A stretch of DNA of 64,000 nt from an uncultured Collinsella sp. (GCA_900542085.1 UQMK01000006.1:25148-89147); one strand, 5' to 3'. Positions 45,897 to 54,839 are shown, counted from the first letter of the stretch. The notes: generated by a model not told the origin, from the sequence alone. Numbers and translations are program-made.

Positions 45897-46241
45897 ATGG
45901 AGTACAAGACGACGGCAAAGTTGGTCATTCAAGCGTGCGACAAGGATCTGCCGGGCGTGTTCGGCCACGGCTGCGTCTTGCTGCTGCAAGGTATCGCCCG
46001 CGAGCACTCGCTCAACCGTGCCGCCAAGAGCATGGGCATGGCATATTCCAAGGCCTGGCGCATTGTGAACGAAGCCGAAGGCCAGCTGGGATGCAAACTC
46101 ATCGAGCGCGACGGCGCCCGCGGATCCACCCTCACCCCCGCAGGCGAGCGAGCCATAGCGGCCTACGAGGAGCTGCAGGCAGAGATCAACCAAGTAATTG
46201 CAACAAGGGCCAACGATCTCATCGCCAGCATCAAAGAGTAG
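45897..46241 (+). CDS. ModE-like winged-helix DNA-binding protein
   Basis: A 114-residue protein that looks like the N-terminal DNA-binding half of ModE (LLLQGIAREHSLNRAAKSMGMAYSKAWRIVNEAEGQLGCKLIERDG, then STLTPAGERAIAAYEEL). The C-terminal molybdate-binding domains of full ModE are absent. The ATG at 45897 was preferred over an in-frame GTG at 45888. It could be a stand-alone HTH regulator; its target is unknown. It diverges from guaB and overlaps the end of the converging PLP gene by eleven bases. Confidence 0.82.
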   Translation: MEYKTTAKLVIQACDKDLPGVFGHGCVLLLQGIAREHSLNRAAKSMGMAYSKAWRIVNEAEGQLGCKLIERDGARGSTLTPAGERAIAAYEELQAEINQVIATRANDLIASIKE

Positions 46242-47235
46242 CTAATTTGCGTAGGGCGTTGTCGAGGGCGGACGCTACAGCCAGGGGGTTGTCGGTGCCG
46301 GCGAAGAGGCGGATGGTGCTCCCCTGCTTGCCGCGTGGGGCCGAAAGTCGTGTTGTTGCGCCGCCGGCGGGCGATGTGCGGAACTCCCCCGGCAAAGCAT
46401 CGAACAGCTCGCGCGCGCCACACTCGATAAGGTCAAATTCAACTGCCGGGCCAAAGCCGTGCTCGAGGATTCCCGTTGCAACCGCATGGTCGGAATGCGA
46501 GCTCAGTCCGGGATAGCGAACGTTGCGCACCATCTCGTTGGCCGCCAGATACTCGGCCAGCGCACGGGCGCGGTCGAAATGCGCCTGCATGCGAGCGTTA
46601 AGCGAGGAAAGCCCGCGCTCCAGCACATCGGCCTCCTCGGTAGAGAGGTCGAGCGCCGACGTGCCGTACACCTCAAGCAGGGCATGCGCGCACTCGGCAG
46701 CAGCATCCACACGATGGCGCTTGAGCTGCGATCGCGCGACCGATACGGCAACCAACTTGCGCGGAGCATCACCGGCACACACGCGATCGAGTGCCTCGAG
46801 CGACAGCACAGCTCCCAACCGCAGAGGATCGCAGCCAAAAGCCGACGCCACGGTGTTGTCCACAACTAGCAGCGCGTGGGCCTCACGAGCCGCGCGGCCC
46901 AGAGCGCGAAGGTCGGGCACACGAAGACCAAACCCGCCGATAGAGTTGACGAACCACCAAAGATGCGGTCCCTCGGCATCAAACGAAGCATCAAAATCCT
47001 CGGACGCGGCAGTAAACGCCGCAACCGACGGCGGGTCCACGAGCACAACATCACAGCCTTCAAAGCCGTGCACAAACGCATCGGCAAAGTCATCCGCAAG
47101 GGCCACCAGACGGTCACCGGGACGCACAATACCCAGCAGCGACAGAGCCGCCGGCACATGCGGGGCCACAACAAGACGCGCCTCGCGCGCACTGGACCTC
47201 AAAGCCCAGGCCTCTTCTAGCTGCTGTACATCCAC
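46231..47235 (-). CDS. Degenerate Cys/Met-metabolism-type PLP protein
   Basis: A 334-residue protein of the fold-type I Cys/Met-metabolism (cystathionine-gamma-synthase-like) family. LLVVDNTVASAFGCDPLRLGA resembles the family's DNT...P...GA segment, and FRTSPAGGATTRLSAPRG fits the C-terminal arginine/serine region. The expected SxTKY active-site block with the PLP lysine is not recognisable; VAVSVARSQLKRH stands in its place. The gene may encode a divergent or inactive enzyme. The GTG at 47235 follows AAGGGACGG. It converges on the ModE-like gene. Confidence 0.65.
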   Translation of the reverse strand: MDVQQLEEAWALRSSAREARLVVAPHVPAALSLLGIVRPGDRLVALADDFADAFVHGFEGCDVVLVDPPSVAAFTAASEDFDASFDAEGPHLWWFVNSIGGFGLRVPDLRALGRAAREAHALLVVDNTVASAFGCDPLRLGAVLSLEALDRVCAGDAPRKLVAVSVARSQLKRHRVDAAAECAHALLEVYGTSALDLSTEEADVLERGLSSLNARMQAHFDRARALAEYLAANEMVRNVRYPGLSSHSDHAVATGILEHGFGPAVEFDLIECGARELFDALPGEFRTSPAGGATTRLSAPRGKQGSTIRLFAGTDNPLAVASALDNALRKLATL

Positions 47236-47255
47236 ACGGCACCGTCCCTTCATAA

Positions 47256-47293
47256 GCAAAAACCCACGATGCGGGTGTTCCCCGCATCGTGGG
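47256..47293 (-). terminator. Terminator after scrB
   Basis: CCCACGATGCGGG and CCCGCATCGTGGG pair perfectly (13 bp), followed by TTTTTGC on the minus strand; it lies just upstream of the PLP gene. Confidence 0.88.
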
Positions 47294-47331
47294 CAACGGC
47301 TGCAGTATAGCGCCGATATGCGACGAATCGC

Positions 47332-48873
47332 CTAGATGTTGAGCGCGTGATAGTTCACGCTCGCACCCGGAGCGTCAACGGTCACGCCATAGGCCTCGGG
47401 ATAGATGCGCGTCGAAAACACGAGCGCGCCATCATTCACAAACACCTCGACCGACGAGACATCGCCGACAATGCGCACATTACGAAACTCGTCGACGGGC
47501 TCCCAGCGCACGGTACGACCGCAACCGGCAGAAGCGCGACCTTCATCGGTAAATCGCATCTCAAAGCGCGCGGGCAGATCGCCCTCGGCGGGCACAAACG
47601 CCAGCCTTAGCTCGCCATCAACGGTCGCGGTAAACGCGTCGTTGACACCGTCGACAACAACGTCAAAGCAGGTATCGCCGGAAACCTCCAGCGAGCCCTC
47701 CCCCACACGCACCGAGGCATAATGGCGCTCGATCTCGCGCGCCGGCTGCTGCAGTACCACGCCGCCGGCGCCGGCCGTAAGCTCGCGCGGCACCGTCATG
47801 CAGTGCTGCCAGCCGCGCACCACGGTGGGTGCGTTGCCATAGGTCGGCTCATCGGGCATACCCATCCAGCCAATCAGAATGTGGCGACCGTCCTCGGCCG
47901 TGAACTCCTGCGGAGCATAGAAGTCAAAACCGGCGTCCCACAGGCGGAACTCGCCCAGCTCATAGGCACCGTCACCACCGGTAATGTCGCCCGTTACAGG
48001 CATGTAGCCAGCAGCGTATACGTTGCCGCGGTCCCAACGACCGCCCTCGAGCCCCTGAGGAGAGAAGGAAAGGAACTTCGCCGGTACACCGCCATCCGTC
48101 TCAAGCTCAAGGTATCCCGGGCACTCCCACATAAAGCCAAAACGCTCGGGCGTAGACACGCGGTTCTCGAGCTCCCAACTCAGCATATCGGCCGAGCCAT
48201 ACACCAGGATCTCACCCACATCACGCCCGGCACCCTCGCCGTGCATCGCACAAAAACGGCTCTCGACATGCGGCCCATCCACGCGACGACGAGCACCCAG
48301 CACCATGTGATAACGCCCGTCCGCGTCACGCCATACCTTGGGATCGCGCACGTGACAGGTCAAATCCTCGGGATAATCCTCGGAAGCCAGCACCACACGC
48401 TTTTGGCTGAACTCCCGACCGGCAAGGCCATCGACGCTCTCGACATAAACAGTATCGGCGCGGCGGCCGGTATTGACGTAGTCGTACGTCCCGTCCGCAT
48501 CGGAAAGCTTAACGTTCCCCGTATAAAGCACGCGAATGCGACCGTCCTCGGCAAGCGCGGAGCCCGAATACACACCGTGGCAATCGAACGGCTCATCGGG
48601 CAGCAGCGGGGCGCCAACGTAGTCCCACGTCATAAGATCGCGACTCGTCGCATGGCCCCAGGTCTTAACGCCACCCTCGACATCAAACGGCGCATATTGA
48701 AAATAAGCATGGAACACGCCGCCCGCTTGGCAAAGACCGTTGGGGTCGTTGAGCCAGCCCGCCGGCGGCATAATATGGAAGTGCTGGCCATACGCGCCAT
48801 GACCGCACTCAGAGGCGGCAGCGTCAACAGCGGCAACCAGCTTTGCAAGATCGCGACCAAGTGCATTAGACAT
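47332..48873 (-). CDS. scrB: Sucrose-6-phosphate hydrolase / GH32 beta-fructofuranosidase
   Basis: Glycoside hydrolase family 32. The nucleophile motif is WLNDPNG (Asp43), RDPKVW near residue 176 holds the transition-state stabiliser, and ECPGYLE near 250 the acid/base. Length 513. Beside a sucrose-type PTS permease, it most likely splits sucrose-6-phosphate into glucose-6-phosphate and fructose in the cytoplasm. No signal peptide is present. It follows scrA by a 107-base gap with a hairpin. Confidence 0.92.
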   Translation of the reverse strand: MSNALGRDLAKLVAAVDAAASECGHGAYGQHFHIMPPAGWLNDPNGLCQAGGVFHAYFQYAPFDVEGGVKTWGHATSRDLMTWDYVGAPLLPDEPFDCHGVYSGSALAEDGRIRVLYTGNVKLSDADGTYDYVNTGRRADTVYVESVDGLAGREFSQKRVVLASEDYPEDLTCHVRDPKVWRDADGRYHMVLGARRRVDGPHVESRFCAMHGEGAGRDVGEILVYGSADMLSWELENRVSTPERFGFMWECPGYLELETDGGVPAKFLSFSPQGLEGGRWDRGNVYAAGYMPVTGDITGGDGAYELGEFRLWDAGFDFYAPQEFTAEDGRHILIGWMGMPDEPTYGNAPTVVRGWQHCMTVPRELTAGAGGVVLQQPAREIERHYASVRVGEGSLEVSGDTCFDVVVDGVNDAFTATVDGELRLAFVPAEGDLPARFEMRFTDEGRASAGCGRTVRWEPVDEFRNVRIVGDVSSVEVFVNDGALVFSTRIYPEAYGVTVDAPGASVNYHALNI

Positions 48874-48934
48874 ATCAAAGTCCTAACGGATCGAAAGTTA
48901 CAAGGCGCCAGAGATCGACACCAGATACGGGAAA

Positions 48935-48961
48935 CGCCCGCGAGCATACAACCCGCGGGCA
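48935..48961 (-). terminator. Hairpin between scrA and scrB
   Basis: GCCCGCG and CGCGGGC (7 bp) pair around an eleven-base loop without a U-run. It may protect the upstream scrA message rather than end it. Confidence 0.4.
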
Positions 48962-48980
48962 TCCCCTCAATCAAAAGCTC

Positions 48981-50381
48981 TTAGGCCTGCTCGGAAGCCT
49001 TGGGCTCGTCCTTGTACAGGACAAACGAGACGGCAAAGGAGACCAGCGCGGCAACCGCAAACATGATCGCGTACTGCACGGGCTGGGCCAGGCACAGCAG
49101 GATACCGAAGATACCGGTAACGCCCGTACCGGAGGCAGCCAGCGAAGTGAGCGCGCAGACCAGGGCGCCGCAGCCACCGCCGATGCAACCGGCGATGAAG
49201 GGCTTAAAGAAACGCAGGTTCACACCAAAGATAGCAGGCTCGGTAATGCCCATGAAGGCGGACAGGGCCGAAGGAAGCGCCAGACCCTTGATCTTGGCAT
49301 CGCGGGTCTTAAAGGCAACGGCGAGCGCGGCGCCACCCTGGGCGATGTTGGCGGCACTGGCGATGGGCAGCCAATAGGTCACGCCGTACTGGGCGAGCTG
49401 GCCCAGGTCGATGGCGGTGTACATCTGGTGGATACCGGTAACGACCGTGGGGGCATAGAACAGGCCGACGATAAAGGAACCGATGCCGAAGGGCAGGGTC
49501 AGCAGGGCCTGGATCAGACCGAGGATGGCGTTCTCGGCCCACACGAAGATGGGGCCGACGGCAACGAGCGTCACGAGCACGGTCACGAACACCGAGACGA
49601 GCGGGGTCACAAAGAGGTCGAACATCTCGGGAACGACCTTGTGCAGGCGCTTCTCGAGGAAGGCCAGAATGGCGCAGGCGATAACGATGGGGATCACGTG
49701 GCCCTGATAGCCGACCCACTCAAAGCTGTACACGCCGGGGATGACGGTGACCATGGTCTGAACGCCCTCGGAGGCAACCGTGTAGGCGCTCTGCAGCGAG
49801 GAGTTGATGAACGCACCGCCGACGACGGCACCCAGGTACGGGTTGGCGCCAAAGGCCTTGGCGGCGGAGTAGCCGATCAGGATCTGCAGAATGCCAAAGG
49901 ACGTTCCCGAGACCAGGTCGGCAATCTTATAAATAAAGTTATTAGTGTCGAGCGCGATAAAGCCGTTGGAGGCCATAAAGTTGAGGGCGCTCATAATGCC
50001 CAGCAGCAGGCCCGAAGCCACGATGGCAGGGATGATGGGGACAAAGACGTCGCCGAGCACCTTAATGGCACGCATAAAGATGTTCTGCTGCTGCGCCGCG
50101 GCCTCCTTGACCTCGGCCTTGGTGGCAGCCTCGACGCCACTGAGCGCGATGAACTCCTCGTAGACCTTGTTGACGGTGCCGGTGCCAAAAATAATCTGCA
50201 GCTGGCCCTGGGCCTCAAAGACGCCCTTAGCGCCGTCGATATTCTCGAGGGCCTCCTTGTCAACCTTGGCGTTATCGGCAATCACCAGGCGCAGACGCGT
50301 GGCGCAGTGTGCGGCCGAAACAACGTTGTCAGCGCCACCGATGTTGTCGAGCACCTCTTGGGCTGATTTGCGGTAGTCCAT
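48981..50381 (-). CDS. scrA: PTS sucrose-type EIIBC permease
   Basis: A 466-residue two-domain transporter of the phosphotransferase system. The EIIB domain has the phosphorylated cysteine in SAAHCATRLRL (Cys26), and the EIIC domain adds about ten membrane segments (residues ~110-460). It imports and phosphorylates a glucoside; sucrose is inferred from the neighbouring GH32 gene. The ATG at 50381 follows GGAGGAAAGGG; the frame upstream crosses the operators. No EIIA domain is fused, so a separate EIIA must supply the phosphate. Confidence 0.92.
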   Translation of the reverse strand: MDYRKSAQEVLDNIGGADNVVSAAHCATRLRLVIADNAKVDKEALENIDGAKGVFEAQGQLQIIFGTGTVNKVYEEFIALSGVEAATKAEVKEAAAQQQNIFMRAIKVLGDVFVPIIPAIVASGLLLGIMSALNFMASNGFIALDTNNFIYKIADLVSGTSFGILQILIGYSAAKAFGANPYLGAVVGGAFINSSLQSAYTVASEGVQTMVTVIPGVYSFEWVGYQGHVIPIVIACAILAFLEKRLHKVVPEMFDLFVTPLVSVFVTVLVTLVAVGPIFVWAENAILGLIQALLTLPFGIGSFIVGLFYAPTVVTGIHQMYTAIDLGQLAQYGVTYWLPIASAANIAQGGAALAVAFKTRDAKIKGLALPSALSAFMGITEPAIFGVNLRFFKPFIAGCIGGGCGALVCALTSLAASGTGVTGIFGILLCLAQPVQYAIMFAVAALVSFAVSFVLYKDEPKASEQA

Positions 50382-50436
50382 GACTTCCCTTTCCTCCAAC
50401 GGGCGCATGTGCACCCGGCCATCTTTGACACTTAAA

Positions 50437-50478
50437 CTGTAATCGTTTTCAGTTTCATATGACTGCAATCGTTTTCAT
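50437..50478. promoter_or_regulatory. Twin LacI-type operators upstream of scrA
   Basis: Two near-palindromes, CTGTAATCGTTTTCAG (50437-50452) and CTGCAATCGTTTTCAT (50463-50478), lie 26 bases apart centre to centre. Both have the CG-centred layout of LacI/GalR sites. They overlap the presumed promoter between TTGCAG and the scrA leader, so the LacI protein should repress scrA-scrB. Confidence 0.8.
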
Positions 50479-50566
50479 ATAACGGTGAACGGTAGGAAAA
50501 AGCCGGCGAATGGTAGTTTTGGGACAAAAACGGGGAGGCTCAAAGGTAGGCAGGCACGATCAAGGA

Positions 50567-51547
50567 CTAGACATTCATAAGCTGATGGCCGAGCTTGAGT
50601 GTCTTGAGACCGCTCTCCCCCTCCACGCCATCGAGCGTGTTGAGCAACATATTGGTCGCCTCGACGCCACTGGTCAGGTAGCCATAATGCACGGTGGGAA
50701 TGCCGCCCGTCAGCGCGCGCAAAAACGCGTTGTCGCCAAAACCGCTCACGCGGTGTATGCCCTCGCCCATGCCGCGAACCTCATCGATGGCACGCAGCGC
50801 GCCCGCCGCCATGGTGTCGGTCGCGCAGGCGATAAACGAAACATCGGGAGCGACGGAAAGCAGCTCACTCGCCGCACCATAGCCCGAGTCGAGCGTAAAC
50901 GAGCCCAGGCGAATCAGGCTCGGATCAAGCGCCACGCCCGCGGCGCGCAAGCCGGCCTCAAAACCGCGACGGCGGTCATAGCCGGCCGCGCGGTCCTCTT
51001 CGGTAACTCCAATGTAGGCGATCTTGCCGTCCACACGGCCCGCAAGCGCATGGCCCAGCTCAAAGGCGGCCTCGTAATCGTCGTGATAGACGCACGCCGC
51101 GCCCTCGACATTCTGGCCGATCAGAACGATGGGCACGCGGCACGACTCAATCGCCCGATGGTGCTCGTCGGTGATCATGGTTGCCACCAGCACAATGCCA
51201 TCAACTGGGTGGTTTTGGAACAAATCGAGGTATTCGAGCTCGCGATCGGGGGCGTTATCGGTATTGGCAAGCAGCATCTGGTAGCCACGGCGACCGAGCA
51301 CCTGGCCAATGCCGGCGGTAATGCGGCTCACGGATTCCGAGTTGATCTTGGGCACGATGACGCCGATGAGCTTGGTGGAACCGGTGCGCAGCGCGCGAGC
51401 CTGGCTGGACCGCACGTATCCGGTCAGCTCAATCGCCTGCTTAATGCGCTCGGCCTTGTCCGTTGATATGTAGCCACCGTTGAGGTAGCGCGAGACGGCG
51501 GCGCTCGAAACGCCCGCCAGCTCGGCCACATCCTTCATCTTTATCAC
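50567..51547 (-). CDS. LacI-family transcriptional regulator of the sucrose genes
   Basis: A 326-residue repressor. The N-terminal helix-turn-helix MKDVAELAGVSSAAVSRYLNGG and hinge are followed by a periplasmic-binding-like sugar domain (IGVIVPKINSESVSRITAGI). The GTG at 51547 has AGGGG five bases upstream; the downstream ATG (MKDVAEL) is possible too. A perfect cre-like site 16 bases upstream suggests autoregulation. It lies beside scrA, so its effector is probably sucrose-6-phosphate or fructose, an inference. Confidence 0.92.
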   Translation of the reverse strand: MIKMKDVAELAGVSSAAVSRYLNGGYISTDKAERIKQAIELTGYVRSSQARALRTGSTKLIGVIVPKINSESVSRITAGIGQVLGRRGYQMLLANTDNAPDRELEYLDLFQNHPVDGIVLVATMITDEHHRAIESCRVPIVLIGQNVEGAACVYHDDYEAAFELGHALAGRVDGKIAYIGVTEEDRAAGYDRRRGFEAGLRAAGVALDPSLIRLGSFTLDSGYGAASELLSVAPDVSFIACATDTMAAGALRAIDEVRGMGEGIHRVSGFGDNAFLRALTGGIPTVHYGYLTSGVEATNMLLNTLDGVEGESGLKTLKLGHQLMNV

Positions 51548-51562
51548 GAGTACCCCTGTCAT

Positions 51563-51576
51563 TGAAATCGCTTTCA
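51563..51576. promoter_or_regulatory. Operator upstream of the lacI-type gene
   Basis: TGAAATCGCTTTCA fits the LacI/CcpA consensus TGWAANCGNTNWCA at every position, 16 bases upstream of the regulator's start codon. It may serve autoregulation or CcpA control. Confidence 0.65.
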
Positions 51577-51968
51577 CCATGATACCTGTGCGAGCGACCG
51601 CATGACGTAGTGATTACATGATAGAGAAACGCGTGGAAACTAATGAATCACTTGAGACGTGTCTAGCGATAATCACTTCGCAGCCAGTTTTACCAGACGA
51701 GAATCGCCCTAGCTGCATAATCGAAGAATACGCCCATGCAAAGCTTGACCTGAGCAGAGCCTCGCGGACTTTTCCTGGAAGGCCTCGGTGCCGAGCCTCG
51801 AAGAGTCGCAATTCACAATCCCGGTCAATCCTCTGCCAAGAACCCGTTGCGAACTTAGACTTACCAACAACACGTCAGCAAAGTTGCATACAAGCAGATA
51901 ATCGCACGCAATTTCGCCTATTCTCAATTGAGATGTAAGTTTTGACAGGCCGAATCTTACATCCAAAC

Positions 51969-51998
51969 AAAAAAGAGGGCCGACGCATCAACCCTCTT
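51969..51998 (-). terminator. Orphan intrinsic terminator
   Basis: AAGAGGG and CCCTCTTTTTTG pair on the minus strand around a twelve-base loop. No intact minus-strand gene ends nearby, so it may be the leftover tail of a lost gene. Confidence 0.6.
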
Positions 51999-52276
51999 CA
52001 GGTGTCGCCCGAAGGCTTCCACCGCAATTGACTTTAATTTAGGCGATATCCCTTGTTTATCTACAGGCTCTGCCGCAAGTTGAAATTATCTTCACTTTTA
52101 GGGAGTAGCTCTTAAAAAGCAGCTATGTAACTAAGAAGTACATCCATCTTGTCCCCAACCCCAGTCTTTTTTATCTGATGAAAAGCCGAAGAAGACAGGG
52201 AGCCATGCAGATCTTCAGACACGCCAGAGAGGCAGTTGCGGCACCCCCCGGTATGCCGTCATCGCGGTTCCTTAAA

Positions 52277-52320
52277 AGAGGAAAGGCAGCCATCCCAAGA
52301 AGGACAGCCACCTTTCCTCT
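52277..52320. repeat. Inverted repeat with 10-bp arms
   Basis: AGAGGAAAGG and CCTTTCCTCT are exact complements with 24 bases between them, inside the gene-poor stretch; role unknown, no clear U-run. Confidence 0.4.
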
Positions 52321-52686
52321 GGACGCGGGACCCGTAGGTTACCCTCGTCAATACCACTTTTTAGATAGGCTACCGATTATCAATCCGTAAATAAACGCTG
52401 TAAATTTGAGTCAAGCGACAATCATCTAAATCAAATCAAGACATGCATGATTTTCAACCAAATCAAACGATGTCTGGCAAGCATATCAGGAATTGTACGA
52501 GTAAAAAAGGACAACACTCTCAGTTTGGAAGCGTTGCCCTTAAAGCTCCCGAAGAGCTTTTGTATTACAGGGAGATACTCTACACCATCTTCCCTTGATT
52601 GGCAGATCGAAACAGACACCATTGTGATTTCAAGCAGAAAGCGTTATATTAAGTCAGCATTTGCACGTGGTGTTCGCACTATACGC

Positions 52687-52935
52687 TCAGATGCCATAGT
52701 TTACAATGATGGCCTTCTTCATAGACGCTAGGTGGGATTGCTCACTAGTAGCCGATATGTCGAAGGCCTTCTTGTATTTAAGGAAATCATATTCTCTAAT
52801 TAGCCGTCTCAGTTCGCTATTACCGTGCATTATCTTACGATCGTCCGCGATGAACGCCCTCAGATACTCGAGCAACTCACTTAAATCGAGCTCATCTTCC
52901 TCAAATAGCCACCGAAAATTGAGCACAGGGGTCAT
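52687..52935 (-). CDS. Short hypothetical protein, probable gene remnant
   Basis: An 82-residue frame (MTPVLNFRWLFEEDELDLSE...) with a protein-like mix of charged and hydrophobic residues but no recognised domain and no good ribosome-binding site. An alternative plus-strand frame at 52447-52731 overlaps its end. One of them may be a decayed gene; I cannot decide which. Confidence 0.3.
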   Translation of the reverse strand: MTPVLNFRWLFEEDELDLSELLEYLRAFIADDRKIMHGNSELRRLIREYDFLKYKKAFDISATSEQSHLASMKKAIIVNYGI

Positions 52936-52941
52936 TTAAAA

Positions 52942-53289
52942 GTGAGGAGTTTAATCAGGAGGGCCGCACCCCTGGGAGCGGGGCGCAGCGCTCGATCTAT
53001 TGTTCTCCCGGACGGGCAATTTGGCGAGACCACTCGCAAAGGATGGATGAAGCAGCCGTGCGGTTACACCAACATTTCCGACGCGATCGTAATTGAATCA
53101 ATGGGTGCCTTGTTCATACTTAATCACCTCATGATGAAAGAGCTCAACGAAGTCGCATATCAGACAATAGATCGCTCCAGGCTGTTTAAACTGTGCGATT
53201 CTATGGACGAAACCGAAACATCAATCCACTACGGTAGCAGCGGTTTCCCATTACAATCAATACGTGAGGCACCCCATGCGCGGATATAA
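52942..53289 (+). CDS. Hypothetical protein, possibly a damaged gene
   Basis: A 115-residue frame, GTG start at 52942 or an internal ATG (MKQPCGYTNISDAIV) with AAAGG upstream. Residues 40-90 look protein-like (ISDAIVIESMGALFILNHLMMKEL). After its stop, another frame (GTPCADITRVRKLLEALGFVGRINDDSEL) stays open to about 53411, as if a frameshift split one longer gene. No family recognised. Confidence 0.35.
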   Translation: MRSLIRRAAPLGAGRSARSIVLPDGQFGETTRKGWMKQPCGYTNISDAIVIESMGALFILNHLMMKELNEVAYQTIDRSRLFKLCDSMDETETSIHYGSSGFPLQSIREAPHARI

Positions 53290-53431
53290 CAAGGGTCCGA
53301 AAGCTGCTCGAGGCCCTTGGATTCGTTGGGCGAATTAACGACGATTCCGAGCTCCACGGATGCCTTGAGGCGTTATGTTATTTACCCCGAAGTCAAGAAA
53401 CTATCGATTAGATTTCCTGAAAGGAGGCAAT

Positions 53432-53890
53432 ATGGACAACCTTCAGTTCAACATCTCGATACCTTCCGATGAAGACAGCTGCGTACTTTTCCAATGTCCG
53501 AACTGCGGAGAGCTATTCAAAGTCGCCGTTGATGAGTATGAGAGTGATTCCGTCCTAGATATCCACTGCCCTCTGTGCGGCCTTATCTCGGACAACTTCT
53601 TCACACCGGACGTCATCGACCTGGCTTTGTCAAAAACAGCGAATGTGGTCGTGCCGGAGCTAGAAGAATTGCTTAAGAAGGAGCTTGGCGGAAAGGGCAA
53701 TGATCTCGTCTCTTTCAGTGTGAAATCATACGATGAAAAGGAACCCGAGATTCCCATCCGGCAAGCAATCGAAGCCCTTCAGAAGGTAACCTGCAAGGAC
53801 TGCAAGCGCATATCAAAGGTGTCCCCTGCACTTGCGATGTCTTTATACACATGCCCCTACTGCGGAATAGGACAATTCAATGGATTCTGA
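53432..53890 (+). CDS. Double zinc-ribbon protein, first gene of a coupled pair
   Basis: A 152-residue protein with two four-cysteine ribbons: CPNC (22,25) with CPLC (46,49) near the N-terminus, and CKDC (121,124) with CPYC (141,144) at the C-terminus. The middle is acidic and mostly helical. Such ribbons often bind nucleic acid or proteins. The ATG at 53432 follows AAAGGAGG. Its end overlaps the next gene by eleven bases, so the two are made together. I do not recognise the family. The location in the AT-rich accessory tract suggests defence or toxin function, but that is inference. Confidence 0.75.
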   Translation: MDNLQFNISIPSDEDSCVLFQCPNCGELFKVAVDEYESDSVLDIHCPLCGLISDNFFTPDVIDLALSKTANVVVPELEELLKKELGGKGNDLVSFSVKSYDEKEPEIPIRQAIEALQKVTCKDCKRISKVSPALAMSLYTCPYCGIGQFNGF

Positions 53891-54701
53891 GAAGATTGAG
53901 CTGCGAAAACTACTCTTCAAACATAGTGCTGAAGCCAGCAATCTTTTAAGGTCTGACTACAATGGCCTCAACACAGCCCTTACTCGCTACCTCAACTTTA
54001 TTGACAGACTGTCTGTAACGCGAACGTTCATTGAGGATTGTGTGGCAAACCATTTACCTAGCGGGTTCGACGAAAACGCCGAAATCGATGAAGTGATTTC
54101 GGCTCCATATACCACATTTGTCTTCCCGCCTAGCTGCGAGGGCGAAAGCGCCGTAACGTATCTCGTACTCAAAGCCATAGTCGACAGAAACCTATGCCAG
54201 TCGTTTCATCTCCTCCTAGGCTACGCACACGGCTCAAATAAATTTGACGATATGGCTGAAGGCTTCCTAAATGACGTAGCAAGACGCCTCGTAAATGGAG
54301 TCAATCAGGCCATCACGCTAAAGGGCATCGAACTAGGATTGGATGAATCCGTGACACAGGTAAACAATTTCGGCAACTCGGGAGCCGCCATCGCTTCCCA
54401 GACAACGAACGGGTCAAGTACGACCATCAATCAGTCAAACGGCATAGACGTTAACGCGCTCAACGACATAATCGGAAAACTGGAAAGCTCCCTCCACGAG
54501 CTTTCCAGTGAGAACAGGACAATTGCTGCGGATGCAATCGCCGCGATGAAAGACGTTCTTGAGACTCCGCAGCCTAAACCGTCAATACTAAAGTCGCTAT
54601 GGAACACCCTAAAGGGCATCAACGAAGGGGCTACGTTTATTGAGAACGTAACGAAGCTGGGCGTACTCATCGCCCCTATTCTTCCTGGAATTATCGGATA
54701 G
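53880..54701 (+). CDS. Helical protein with Asn/Ser/Thr-rich linker and hydrophobic C-terminus, second gene of the pair
   Basis: A 273-residue protein. Residues 1-155 are helical without known motifs. Residues 160-190 form a low-complexity linker rich in Asn, Ser, Thr and Gly (VNNFGNSGAA...SSTTINQSNG). Residues 192-230 are an amphipathic helix. The last ~16 residues (LGVLIAPILPGIIG) are strongly hydrophobic and may enter a membrane. This layout recalls effectors of small abortive-infection systems such as AbiTii relatives, but the match is by style only. It starts inside the end of the zinc-ribbon gene. Confidence 0.68.
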   Translation: MDSEKIELRKLLFKHSAEASNLLRSDYNGLNTALTRYLNFIDRLSVTRTFIEDCVANHLPSGFDENAEIDEVISAPYTTFVFPPSCEGESAVTYLVLKAIVDRNLCQSFHLLLGYAHGSNKFDDMAEGFLNDVARRLVNGVNQAITLKGIELGLDESVTQVNNFGNSGAAIASQTTNGSSTTINQSNGIDVNALNDIIGKLESSLHELSSENRTIAADAIAAMKDVLETPQPKPSILKSLWNTLKGINEGATFIENVTKLGVLIAPILPGIIG

Positions 54702-54839
54702 ACTAAGTATGGTCGTCCCTAGCCCCCCATGGCGTTTCTAATCAATTTGAGATGGCATAATCAAGGCGTTGACCGGAATTGAGCATTCCGGTCAACTGCC
54801 CACATTCGAAATGTCTCTACACGACAAAAGGAGTGTGAG

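Larger units (their letters stand above)
51620..52446. other. Gene-poor, AT-rich stretch at the left edge of the island
   Basis: No convincing gene was found here. Base composition drops compared with the sucrose genes. Two hairpins are listed separately. Short frames exist on both strands but lack family features and ribosome-binding sites. It probably holds remnants of older genes between the core and the accessory tract. Confidence 0.6.

Noticed and set aside
52447..52731. A 94-residue plus-strand frame
   Set aside because: No family, no ribosome-binding site, and it overlaps the opposite-strand 82-residue frame; kept only as an alternative in that entry.
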